DNA of 64,000 bases from an uncultured Prevotellaceae bacterium (GTDB lineage Bacteria > Bacteroidota > Bacteroidia > Bacteroidales > Bacteroidaceae), in NCBI GenBank assembly GCA_900315095.1, contig OMXS01000005.1, positions 1 through 64,000 on the forward strand, written 5' to 3'. The notes beneath the pieces were generated by a model that made no database searches, was not told where the DNA came from, and worked only from the letters and a program-made list of their open reading frames with translations. The translations under genes were made by a program, and so were the position numbers. Positions 46,719 to 54,667 of the stretch are shown piece after piece. How positions within the stretch are numbered: position 1 is the first letter of the stretch; each line of letters starts with the position of its first letter.

Positions 46719-46793
46719 GGTCCCTTAGTTCAATGGATAGAACAAGTCTCTCCTAAAGATTAGATCCGAGTTCGATTCTCGGAGGGACTACCA
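46719..46793 (+). tRNA. tRNA-Arg (anticodon CCT)
   Basis: A 75-nt cloverleaf. Acceptor stem GGTCCCT/AGGGACT, D-loop GTTCAATGGATAGAAC, anticodon stem AGTCT/AGATT with loop CTCCTAA and anticodon CCT at 46752-46754, T-arm CGAGTTCGATTCTCG, and encoded CCA. It reads AGG codons. Confidence 0.95.
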
Positions 46794-46854
46794 TGCAGTT
46801 ATTTGACGATTTCACTATTATGACGACTTGGTGTTTTTTTTCGTTTTAACTTCA

Positions 46855-46884
46855 TTGCTATATAAAAAAGTTTTACTATCTTTG
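46855..46884 (+). promoter_or_regulatory. Promoter of the lipoprotein gene after tRNA-Arg
   Basis: TTG (46855-46857), 19-nt spacer, TATCTTTG (46877-46884). Confidence 0.65.
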
Positions 46885-46912
46885 TCGCACCAAACCAATT
46901 TATCAACCAATT

Positions 46913-47842
46913 ATGAAAACAATGAAGAACCTTTTTCTATTGCTGTTGGGCGTGATGATTCCCATGCTGACAGCAAACTGCAGCAACAAGAAACCTGCAG
47001 GAAAAGCAGAAACGGCAGAAGCAACAGCCAAAACAGAGAGCGTAATCAAATTGAGCACACCGCAATTCCAGAAATTCGTGGTGGTGACCGTAGAAGACGA
47101 AGCAGAAGGAACACCGCTCTTGAAAGAACCTAATGACAACAGTCCTTCTTTGCAGCGATGGCTTGAGTCTAACTGTGAGAGTGACTTTTGCGAGCAGAAG
47201 TATCTATGGACAGGCCAGCCTCGTCCGCAGGGTTTTGATTTAGGAACGGATGCTATTGCTGGCGTAGGCCGTATATTCCCTGTAATTGGCGAGGAAGGCA
47301 ACTACTATAAGGTGAGCATCCTCAACAAATGGTGTGATATAGAAAGTGCCTACATTTCAAAAGCCGACGTAGGAGACATCGAGATGAGTCCTATCAATGC
47401 AGATATGCTTGAGAAAAACGGAGATGAGATTGGCCTCAAGTGCCGCGTGTTGAAGGACGGCAAGTATAAGGACATTGCCATTTGTGACTCGTATGATGAA
47501 CTCGACGGAGAGACTCTTCAGGTGGGAGTATTGCAAGACGGTGCTCTTGTCATCCCTGTCACTTACAACATTGACTGCCAAATGATTCCTGAGTTGGAAG
47601 AGACTACAGACAACTTTGAAATCAGAGAGGAAGGGAACAACTTCTTCATCAAGTACAACAAGAGTCTGTCAGTTGTAGCCGAAGAAGAAATTAATGCTCG
47701 CCAACTCGACCCAAAGAAACTCGATGACAAGCAGATTGCAAAGATCATTGATACCGTGACAAAGAAGAAGCCTGAATATGTAGAATGCATGTACCACTTC
47801 CCTGCCCAAGGTGTGCGATTCTTCTATTACAAAGCTAAATAG
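46913..47842 (+). CDS. Lipoprotein of unknown function
   Basis: A 309-residue protein with a signal sequence ending in TANC (Cys near residue 23), then an Ala/Glu/Lys-rich linker and a mature domain that starts like an SH3-type fold (VVTVEDEAEGTPLLKEPNDNSPSL, then GRIFPVIGEEGNYYKV). The middle and end show no motif I recognise. A second ATG at 46922 is equally plausible as start. It is probably an inner- or outer-membrane-anchored periplasmic protein. Monocistronic between the tRNA and a strong terminator. Confidence 0.65.
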   Translation: MKTMKNLFLLLLGVMIPMLTANCSNKKPAGKAETAEATAKTESVIKLSTPQFQKFVVVTVEDEAEGTPLLKEPNDNSPSLQRWLESNCESDFCEQKYLWTGQPRPQGFDLGTDAIAGVGRIFPVIGEEGNYYKVSILNKWCDIESAYISKADVGDIEMSPINADMLEKNGDEIGLKCRVLKDGKYKDIAICDSYDELDGETLQVGVLQDGALVIPVTYNIDCQMIPELEETTDNFEIREEGNNFFIKYNKSLSVVAEEEINARQLDPKKLDDKQIAKIIDTVTKKKPEYVECMYHFPAQGVRFFYYKAK

Positions 47843-47867
47843 GCCTTTTTACTTTGAATAAACAATT

Positions 47868-47920
47868 AACAACAGATTGCATAGATTCTGCGGATTTAAT
47901 CTATGCAATCTGTTGTTTTT
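47868..47920. terminator. Terminator with 20-bp stem
   Basis: 47868-47887 pairs perfectly with 47898-47917, followed by T residues. It serves the convergent genes on both sides. Confidence 0.88.
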
Positions 47921-47964
47921 ATATAAGATAGGTAAACATAACTCGCGTAACACATAGTTCGCGA

Positions 47965-48606
47965 TTATCTTCTGAACGTTCCGTTGTTCCAGCGGAACAC
48001 AGTTTTCTTGCCGTCCTTTTCAAGAACTATGTCCTTGCCTTGTCGCGGAAGGCGTATAGTGTAGTTCTCTAACGAACCGAGTTTCGTGCCAAGAATCTCA
48101 TCGGTAGATACAGGAATAAAAAACGGCTCGCCAAGAGTGTAGGTATAAAAGAACAGCGATGATATCGAAGTGCTGTTTTCCTCAGAGTCGCGGCCTGGCA
48201 CTTCGCCATAAGTGTAGCCGTTTAAGGCAAGTCCTACGAGGTAAGTGCCGTCGGTCTTCAACCAGTAGCAGAGCGCGACCGAGGGCGACAACTCAGTCAA
48301 CAGTTCAGCACTACAATATCCGTTTGCCGTATCAAAGACGCAATCAGACTCTTCGTTCTTGCCCATCAGCTGAGTCCTGACAAGTTGGTTGAACAATTCG
48401 TTGGGATATGCCTCACTAAACGAGAGCAGCAGAGTCACGAGCGACAGTTTCTTATTATTATAATCGCCGACATAAGGCACTGTTTCTGTTTTGCAATACT
48501 TCAACAATTCGCCTATTTCCAATTGATGATAAGCACAATTCTCCTCCTGAGCCGATGCCATCATCGTAGTGAATGCTAGGGCTACAATTAATAAAAGTTT
48601 CTTCAT
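47965..48606 (-). CDS. Exported protein of unknown function
   Basis: A 213-residue protein with signal peptide MKKLLLIVALAFTTMMASAQ. The mature part has four cysteines and no motif I recognise; the C-terminus is basic (FRWNNGTFRR). The longer frame from 48672 is rejected because the signal peptide begins at 48606. The 5' region contains a palindromic repeat (48695-48754) instead of an obvious promoter box. Confidence 0.6.
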   Translation of the reverse strand: MKKLLLIVALAFTTMMASAQEENCAYHQLEIGELLKYCKTETVPYVGDYNNKKLSLVTLLLSFSEAYPNELFNQLVRTQLMGKNEESDCVFDTANGYCSAELLTELSPSVALCYWLKTDGTYLVGLALNGYTYGEVPGRDSEENSTSISSLFFYTYTLGEPFFIPVSTDEILGTKLGSLENYTIRLPRQGKDIVLEKDGKKTVFRWNNGTFRR

Positions 48607-48694
48607 AATTATACAGTTTTGTTGGTTAGTAAACACGTTTGATACGGCAACCCGTAAACTCTTGGTTTCCAAAGTAATACAAGACGCTTAACAA

Positions 48695-48754
48695 TGTTAT
48701 TAACTTAGTCGAACAAAGTTAATAACTTTGTTGAACAATCTTATTAACTTTGTT
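48695..48754. repeat. Three-unit repeat with 22-bp period
   Basis: Units beginning AACTTAGTCGAACAAAGTT (48702), AACTTTGTTGAACAATCTT (48724) and AACTTTGTT (48746) are exactly 22 bp apart. They are diverged copies of the palindrome at 37873. The repeat lies just after the sufS stop on the minus strand and before the 47965-48606 gene. Confidence 0.75.
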
Positions 48755-48805
48755 CCCTCACTTGATACAAGTGACAAAGCAATAAGGCATTAGTTGCATA
48801 CTTAT

Positions 48806-50074
48806 CTAAAACATCTGTGCTACTCGGGCGATGCCTTTTGCAAGCACGTCAACCTCTTCTCGGGTGTTGTAAAGGGCGAAAGAAGCACGCACGGTGCCAA
48901 GTATTCCGAGGCGATCCATCAACGGCTGGGCACAATGATGCCCTGTCCGCACGGCTATTCCGAGACGGTCGAGCAGAGTGCCGAGGTCTAGATGATGAAT
49001 GAATGATGGGTGCTGGGGAGTGGATGACGGTTGTTGGATGTTGAAGGAGATTACGGCATCGTGGATGTTTGCGCCCTCGTGCATTGCCGAGAGGGGCGTG
49101 CCGTAGATGTGTATGCCCTCGATATCGCCCAAACGTTGCATGGCATAGCGAGTAAGGTCTTTCTCATGTGCAGCAATAATGTCCATTCCGAGAGTCTCCA
49201 AGTAGTCGATGGCGCGTGCCAGTCCGTTGGTTGCCACATAGTCGGGAGTGCCTGCCTCGAACTTGAACGGCAGCCGCTCGAATGTAGTATGCTCAAAAGT
49301 AACACGGTCAATCATCTCGCCGCCACCCTGATACGGGGGCAACTGCTCCAGCCACCGCTCCTTTCCATAGAGCACACCGACACCCGTGGGGCCGTACATC
49401 TTATGACCTGAGAAAGCAAAGAAGTCGCAGTCCATCGCCTGCACGTCAACTTTGAAGTGCGGCGCGCTTTGTGCTCCGTCAATCATAACTGGCACATCGT
49501 GCTCATGGGCGATGCGAATGATTTCGTTAACGGGGTTAACGGTGCCCAGCACATTGCTCACATGAGCCACGCTGACGATACGAGTGCGCTCGTTGAAGAG
49601 CCGCTCATACTCGTCCATCTGCAACTGCCCGTCGTCGGTCATCGGAATGACGCGCAGACGAATGCCACGCTTCGATGCCTGCAACTGCCAAGGCACGATG
49701 TTCGAGTGGTGCTCCATAACGGAGACTATCACCTCGTCACCCTCCTTCATGAACTGCTCCGCGAAGGTTGCCGCCACTAGGTTAAGGCTCTCCGTAGTGC
49801 CGCGTGTGAAGACAATCTCCTCGGTCTTCTCCGCATTGATGAACTGCCGCACCCGCTCACGCGCCGCCTCGTGCAGGTCAGTTGCCTGCTGCGAGAGGTA
49901 ATGTACGCCACGATGCACATTGGCATTCACATTGTAGTATTCCTCCACCAGCGCGTCAACCACTTGCCGCGGCTTCTGTGTCGTAGCAGCATTGTCGAGA
50001 TATACTAGCGGTTTGCCATACACCTCGCGGCTCAATATCGGGAAATCGGCCCGCACCTTATTTATGTCGTACAT
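48806..50074 (-). CDS. sufS: Cysteine desulfurase SufS
   Basis: A 422-residue PLP enzyme supplying sulfur for Fe-S cluster assembly. The N-terminus YLDNAATTQKP is typical of SufS; PLP lysine Lys225 is in FAFSGHKMYGPTG; catalytic Cys381 is in RTGHHCAQP. Residues ~347-361 (QQPSSTPQHPSFIHH) look like an in-frame insertion where other SufS proteins have a short loop; it is encoded by low-complexity DNA similar to a tract in sufD. The gene is separated from sufD by two unrelated genes and preceded by a degenerate duplicate of the sufD 3' end. Confidence 0.95.
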   Translation of the reverse strand: MYDINKVRADFPILSREVYGKPLVYLDNAATTQKPRQVVDALVEEYYNVNANVHRGVHYLSQQATDLHEAARERVRQFINAEKTEEIVFTRGTTESLNLVAATFAEQFMKEGDEVIVSVMEHHSNIVPWQLQASKRGIRLRVIPMTDDGQLQMDEYERLFNERTRIVSVAHVSNVLGTVNPVNEIIRIAHEHDVPVMIDGAQSAPHFKVDVQAMDCDFFAFSGHKMYGPTGVGVLYGKERWLEQLPPYQGGGEMIDRVTFEHTTFERLPFKFEAGTPDYVATNGLARAIDYLETLGMDIIAAHEKDLTRYAMQRLGDIEGIHIYGTPLSAMHEGANIHDAVISFNIQQPSSTPQHPSFIHHLDLGTLLDRLGIAVRTGHHCAQPLMDRLGILGTVRASFALYNTREEVDVLAKGIARVAQMF

Positions 50075-50102
50075 CGTTGTTTCCTTTTGTTTTTTTCAAA
50101 CA

Positions 50103-50153
50103 TGACAGTTTTCAGCCCTCGCCACTTGGAGTGTTTCCCACGGAAGCCTGCTC
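50103..50153 (-). repeat. Degenerate duplicate of the sufD 3' end
   Basis: Read on the minus strand, this stretch aligns over about 50 bases with the last 50 bases of sufD (51966-52016), at roughly 80% identity with a few single-base gaps, for example CTTCCGTGG and GCGAGGG. The frame is broken. It lies directly upstream of sufS, where the ancestral sufD end would have been. Confidence 0.75.
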
Positions 50154-50160
50154 ACGAACT

Positions 50161-51243
50161 TTATTTCTTTTTTGTATTCATGTGAACCCGCTCCCAAGTG
50201 ATGTCGCCATTGCGCTTCACATGGACACGTACGAGATAGTCACCAGGACCGGGATTGTTGTTCTCGCTCATGGAGTCGAGGGTCAGGTAATGAACGCCTC
50301 CAACTTCCTGCTCGTCCCACTTATGCACATGGCCGCAGAAGACAATGTTGGCTTTCCACTCGATGAACTGATTAAGCAGGAAGAACGTCTCCTCACGGGC
50401 AAACGTAGAGGCAAACTGCAGACTCGACGGACGGAAGATGTTTGTATGACTGAACACAAACGTGTTGCGGGTATAAATTCCTGACTGCTCATAATACTTG
50501 TCGTCAAGCAGTCCTGCTTCTATTAGATTTACCTGCTCCTTGCCGAGTGTACCATTGGCCGTGTCTAGGAATATGAAATGGTCATAGGTATACTTGCCAT
50601 CAATCTCACCAACATATACATAAACATCATAGAATGACGAATGGAAGATGTTAGACCAGAGAGCCCATCCATTGTGAGTGATGTCATGGTTGCCCACCAC
50701 AGGGAAGAAGGGATACTGTATTTGATCCAGAGTTAAATTAGCGCCAGTCTTTTCGTCCTCGTAATAGATGCTCTCACCTATTAGCGTATAGCCACCATCC
50801 TCGGCATAATCTTCCGATGCATACTTCTCAAGACTGTCGAGCAAGTTCACTTCCTTATAGTATTTCTTTGCAAATTTCAACTTATAATCATCTATGACAT
50901 CTTCAAGATTGATATAGTACTCAGCCTTGGTGTCAGCGATGTCGCCCAGATGGGCATAAAGCACATCATCGTGATCGAGTCCGTTCTGCAGCATCTCTGC
51001 CATTCGGCTCGTATCATTGGTCATGTGACTGTCGGCTCCCACCAAGAAGGTGTATTCATCGCCGTCGGGAGCCGTAAGTCCGTTATAATCTCCCTTGTGT
51101 TCTTGAAAATAGATGTGTGACATCTTCACACGATCCTCCACGCCAGTGCCAGACACCAGCACACCGATGGGACTCACCTTTTCGCACGAAGCCAGCACCA
51201 ATACGGCGACTGCTGCCAGCATGATATATTGAAACTTCTTCAT
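50161..51243 (-). CDS. Metallophosphoesterase lipoprotein
   Basis: A 360-residue lipoprotein (lipobox LASC at residue ~20) with all calcineurin-type metal motifs: VGADSH, HLGDIAD, VVGNHD, FSHTN and CGHVHKWD. It would hydrolyse a phosphoester or phosphoanhydride outside the cytoplasm; the substrate is unknown. It starts 3 nt after the barrel gene, so the two form a unit. The pair sits between sufD and sufS with a sufD scar on its far side, indicating insertion into an older suf operon. No role in Fe-S assembly is evident. Confidence 0.88.
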   Translation of the reverse strand: MKKFQYIMLAAVAVLVLASCEKVSPIGVLVSGTGVEDRVKMSHIYFQEHKGDYNGLTAPDGDEYTFLVGADSHMTNDTSRMAEMLQNGLDHDDVLYAHLGDIADTKAEYYINLEDVIDDYKLKFAKKYYKEVNLLDSLEKYASEDYAEDGGYTLIGESIYYEDEKTGANLTLDQIQYPFFPVVGNHDITHNGWALWSNIFHSSFYDVYVYVGEIDGKYTYDHFIFLDTANGTLGKEQVNLIEAGLLDDKYYEQSGIYTRNTFVFSHTNIFRPSSLQFASTFAREETFFLLNQFIEWKANIVFCGHVHKWDEQEVGGVHYLTLDSMSENNNPGPGDYLVRVHVKRNGDITWERVHMNTKKK

Positions 51244-51246
51244 AAC

Positions 51247-51960
51247 TTACCACACGTATTTGATTCCTAACTTGCATGATGTCTCGTATCTGCTGGCCAA
51301 CTGACTCATGGAGCCTGCAGGACGGATGTTTAACTGTCCGAAGAGTTGCATGTCCTTAGCGATGCCGGCATAGAAGTTCAGACCCCAGTTGATGTTCCAG
51401 TTCTCATAATAGAAGTCGTCGTAGTTGCGGAAGTAGAGCCCGATGTTCCAGGAGTTCCAGCGCGGACGGATATTGACACTAGTGCCAAAGGTGAAGGTCA
51501 GCGGTTCGGTGGTGCCGAAATGCAACAGATGATAGTGGATGTACGACTCACCGATGCGCAACTGGAAATAAGGCGTCTCCCAGGTAACAGAGATGTTGGC
51601 GATGGTCTCGTTTGTATCCCAGCGATTGTAGCGGTTGTACATAAGCTGACCGTCGAAATAGAAGTCCATCCAACTGACAGGCAGTCGATAGCCTCCCTTC
51701 ACATCTACAGAATAGAGTTGCTTGCCAAACTGTATCTGCATGTCGCCGCCCACATGCCAGCGGTCAGTAAGATGGCGCAGATAGGAGCCTTCAAATCCGA
51801 AGAAAGCATCGCTGACCACATTACTGCCTCCCATCATGTAGCCTGACGCTTCGTTCTTGTGCTCGCCGTCATACTTATGCAGACCGCAATATGTCTGGGC
51901 CTGCATCAGCAGGACAGACATGAGCAAGAGATTAATTAATAGTAGTTTTCGCATATACAT
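51247..51960 (-). CDS. Small outer-membrane beta-barrel protein
   Basis: A 237-residue protein with signal peptide ending LMQAQ and alternating hydrophobic strands rich in Trp/Tyr (WMDFYFDGQLMYNRYNRW, WNIGLYFRNYDDFYYENW), ending in a strand LGIKYVW. This is probably an 8- to 12-strand barrel. Its ATG at 51960 overlaps the sufD stop (TAATG); a second ATG at 51954 is possible. It is translationally coupled with sufD and followed after 3 nt by the phosphoesterase lipoprotein, so the two may work together at the cell surface. Confidence 0.7.
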   Translation of the reverse strand: MYMRKLLLINLLLMSVLLMQAQTYCGLHKYDGEHKNEASGYMMGGSNVVSDAFFGFEGSYLRHLTDRWHVGGDMQIQFGKQLYSVDVKGGYRLPVSWMDFYFDGQLMYNRYNRWDTNETIANISVTWETPYFQLRIGESYIHYHLLHFGTTEPLTFTFGTSVNIRPRWNSWNIGLYFRNYDDFYYENWNINWGLNFYAGIAKDMQLFGQLNIRPAGSMSQLASRYETSCKLGIKYVW

Positions 51961-53375
51961 TATTTACAAAGTTTACATCCCTCGCACTTAGAGAGTTTTC
52001 CACGGAAGCGCTGCTCCACAAGATAGTGAAGGCGGTCGCGAAGAGGCACAAGTTCCACCATGTCGATTACCTCACGAATGAATGCCACCTGCAGAAGCAT
52101 GCGCGCCTCCTTCTCGGTGATACCTCGCTGTCGCATATAAAAGAGTGCGGCATCGTTTAGTTGACCAACAGTAGAGCCATGAGCACATTTCACGTCATCG
52201 GCATAAATCTCAAGCATTGGCTGAGTGAACATGCGCGCCTCACGCGTAGTGGTGAGATTCTGGTTAGTCATCTGCGACGCTGTCTTCTGTGCCCCGTGAG
52301 CCACATAGACACGACCTGCAAAGGCACCTGTGGCATGTTGGTCGAGAACATATTTATATAGTTCGTTAGAAGTACAATGCTGAGCTTCGTGAACGATGAG
52401 CGTATTGTTGTCCACATGTTGCTGCTTGTCAGCAATGACACAACCGTTGCATTGACACTCGGCGCCATCGCCTGCCAATATGAGGTCTAGTTTGTTGCGT
52501 GTGATACCGTTGTGCAGCGTCAGCACATTATGCTTCACGCTGCTGTTACGGTCCTGACGCACATAAACATTGCTTATACGGACGTTCTTTGCATGCGTTT
52601 CCTCCATGCAGAAAAGGTCAACCTTGGAGTTCTCGCCAGCAAACACCTCTATGACTTGTGTGGTGAGGAAGTTGCAGTCGTCAGCGGTGTGGTCGCAGAA
52701 AAGCAACTTTACTTCAGCACATTCTTCGGCAATGACAAGGACACGGCGATTGGCCATAAAAGAAGGTGTTGAGTGCTGGGATACCGGTGTTGGGGACTTC
52801 AGAATGTTTATCACCTGAACAGCCTTACCCACAACAACATTCTTTGGCACGTAAACAAGCAGCCCGTCTTGTGCCAGCATAGTGTTCAAGGCAGTAACTC
52901 CGTCGTCGGCAGTCTTCGCCAAACGTCCGTAATATGCCTTCACTATATCTGTATTCTCTCTAAGTGAGCCTATAATCACACCATCAGGCAAAGAGACTTT
53001 GGGCAATGCTTTCTGATAGAATGCGTCGTTGACCACAAAATATAGCAGCGTTGAGAGGTTGGGAACATCGCAACGGAATGCTTCATACGGGTCAACGGGA
53101 ATTTCAAAACGATTGAGATTAAGTCCATAGTCGGGTGCAAAGAGCGATGGAATGTCAGTATATTTGTACCGTTCCACCTTCTTTGTAGGAAATCCCAGAC
53201 GCTTGAAGTCGCTGAACGCCTCATCGCGCACGGCATTCATCACGTCGGAAGAGTGCCCGAAAATCATCTGCCGCGCCTGCTCGTACAGTTCTATATATTG
53301 AAGACTCTCCCCCGGCCCCTCCCTGTGAGGGAGGGGAGCAGTTAGACTCTTATTAGGAATGTTATCTTTGTTCAT
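51960..53375 (-). CDS. sufD: Fe-S cluster assembly protein SufD
   Basis: A 471-residue scaffold subunit that pairs with SufB and SufC. The C-terminal half has the beta-helix and the conserved CAHGSTVGQLNDAALFYMRQRGI motif of SufB/SufD, and the N-terminal region has KYTDIPSLF. Two segments look like in-frame repeat insertions: near the N-terminus (TAPLPHREGPGES, from the palindromic repeat 53303-53337) and SPTPVSQHSTPSF in the middle. The start is ATG 53375, overlapping the DUF559 stop; the frame extends to a TTG at 53390. Confidence 0.93.
   Translation of the reverse strand: MNKDNIPNKSLTAPLPHREGPGESLQYIELYEQARQMIFGHSSDVMNAVRDEAFSDFKRLGFPTKKVERYKYTDIPSLFAPDYGLNLNRFEIPVDPYEAFRCDVPNLSTLLYFVVNDAFYQKALPKVSLPDGVIIGSLRENTDIVKAYYGRLAKTADDGVTALNTMLAQDGLLVYVPKNVVVGKAVQVINILKSPTPVSQHSTPSFMANRRVLVIAEECAEVKLLFCDHTADDCNFLTTQVIEVFAGENSKVDLFCMEETHAKNVRISNVYVRQDRNSSVKHNVLTLHNGITRNKLDLILAGDGAECQCNGCVIADKQQHVDNNTLIVHEAQHCTSNELYKYVLDQHATGAFAGRVYVAHGAQKTASQMTNQNLTTTREARMFTQPMLEIYADDVKCAHGSTVGQLNDAALFYMRQRGITEKEARMLLQVAFIREVIDMVELVPLRDRLHYLVEQRFRGKLSKCEGCKLCK
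53303..53337 (+). repeat. Palindromic repeat inside the sufD 5' end, right-facing arm
   Basis: GACTCTCCCC...GGGAGGGGA, 35 bp. It is inverted relative to a similar 35-bp copy at 53751-53785. The pair brackets the DUF559 gene. This copy is translated in sufD as PLPHREGPGES. Confidence 0.8.
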
Positions 53376-53736
53376 TGAAATACTTATCAATTTCGTTTAA
53401 TACGGTCTCAATGTCATTCAGGACTTCCTCATTGGAAAACCGCAACATGTGATACCCCATTCGCTCTAATTCCTCCTCACGCAACTTGTCATTTTCTTGT
53501 TGCAGTGGTTCAGAGTGGTATCCGCCATCAACCTCAATAATAAGTCCTCCATGACATGACACAAAATCAACAATGTAATCGCCAATCACGTGTTGTCTCA
53601 AGAACTTCTCTCCTGAAATGCCCTTTCTAAGACTATTCCACAATACACTCTCAGCTAAAGTAGCATTTCTACGATTTTCCCTAGCATACTCCTTCAGCAA
53701 ACCATATCTGTCAGGAGAAGCTGTCTTATAACTCAT
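53362..53736 (-). CDS. DUF559 (Vsr-like) endonuclease-fold protein
   Basis: A 124-residue protein with the DUF559 pattern: RRNATLAESVLWNSLR early, then LRQHVIGDYIVDFVSCHGGLIIEVDGGYH, where the Asp and Glu/Asp form a PD-(D/E)xK nuclease-like core, and a basic/acidic helical tail. DUF559 proteins are small, mobile-looking, and often inserted in unrelated operons; their role is unknown to me. Here the gene splits sufC from sufD and is bracketed by a 35-bp inverted repeat. Its last 14 bases overlap the sufD start. Confidence 0.85.
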   Translation of the reverse strand: MSYKTASPDRYGLLKEYARENRRNATLAESVLWNSLRKGISGEKFLRQHVIGDYIVDFVSCHGGLIIEVDGGYHSEPLQQENDKLREEELERMGYHMLRFSNEEVLNDIETVLNEIDKYFNEQR

Positions 53737-53750
53737 TGCTTCACTATTTA

Positions 53751-53785
53751 TCCCCTTCCCTTCAGGGAGGGGTTAGGGGAGAGTC
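53751..53785 (-). repeat. Palindromic repeat between DUF559 and sufC, left-facing arm
   Basis: The reverse complement aligns without gaps to 53303-53337, at roughly 80% identity. It lies a few bases before the sufC stop at 53789. Confidence 0.8.
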
Positions 53786-53788
53786 TTT

Positions 53789-54544
53789 TCATTCTTCTCC
53801 TACTTCTTCCTTAATCCAGTCGTAGCCATATTCTTGAATCTGCTTTGCCAGTTCTGGTCCAGCGGTCTTTACGATGCGGCCCTTGTACAATACATGTACG
53901 AACTGTGGACGAATCATCTCAAGCAGACGGTCGTAATGGGTTATTACGATGCACGAACTCTCTGGCGTCGCCAGTTTGTTAACACCTTCTGCCACAATGC
54001 GCATTGCATCGACATCAAGACCTGAGTCAGTCTCGTCAAGGATACTCATCTTAGGTTCAAGCATCGCCATCTGGAAAATCTCATTGCGCTTCTTCTCTCC
54101 ACCGCTGAAGCCTTCGTTGACACTACGGTTTGCAAGTTTTGAGTCGAGGTCAACAATCTTACGCTTTTCACGCATCATCTTCAAGAACTCAGCAGCATTC
54201 ATTGGCTCTTTACCCTCGTACTTGCGTTTCTCGTTGATAGCAGCGCGCATGAAGTTGGTCATCGAAACACCAGGAATCTCCACAGGATACTGAAACGAGA
54301 GGAACAGTCCTTCATGAGCACGGTCCTCAGGTTTCATCTCCAATAGGTTCTTACCATTGAAGAAAACTTCGCCATCGGTGACCTCATATAGAGGATTACC
54401 TACGAGAACTGCCGATAGCGTGCTCTTTCCAGAGCCGTTAGGTCCCATGATAGCATGAGTCTCGCCGTCGTTAATCACGAGGTCGATGCCCCTCAATATC
54501 TCTTTCTCGCCTATTCTGGCATGCAAGTTTCTTACTTCTAACAT
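53789..54544 (-). CDS. sufC: Fe-S assembly ATPase SufC
   Basis: A 251-residue ABC-type ATPase energising the SufBCD scaffold. Walker A GPNGSGKST, signature FSGGEKKR, and Walker B MSILDETDSGLD are present. Full length with no insertions. It lies 123 nt after sufB, a gap that holds an imperfect inverted repeat. Confidence 0.96.
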   Translation of the reverse strand: MLEVRNLHARIGEKEILRGIDLVINDGETHAIMGPNGSGKSTLSAVLVGNPLYEVTDGEVFFNGKNLLEMKPEDRAHEGLFLSFQYPVEIPGVSMTNFMRAAINEKRKYEGKEPMNAAEFLKMMREKRKIVDLDSKLANRSVNEGFSGGEKKRNEIFQMAMLEPKMSILDETDSGLDVDAMRIVAEGVNKLATPESSCIVITHYDRLLEMIRPQFVHVLYKGRIVKTAGPELAKQIQEYGYDWIKEEVGEE

Positions 54545-54563
54545 ATCATTTACCCTCTGAGTT

Positions 54564-54655
54564 TAGGGGATATGGTCTGAACAAGCGTTTATCAGACTAT
54601 ATATTACTTTATACTTTAGAGGTAGTCTGCGCCTGTTCAGACTCCCATCCCCCTA
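54564..54655. repeat. Inverted repeat between sufB and sufC
   Basis: The left arm TAGGGGATATGGTCTGAACA (54564-54583, continuing AGCG) is imperfectly complementary to 54630-54655. It resembles the G-rich repeat pair around the DUF559 gene in composition but has a different core (TCTGAACA). Confidence 0.6.
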
Positions 54656-54667
54656 TAGGGGGCAATA

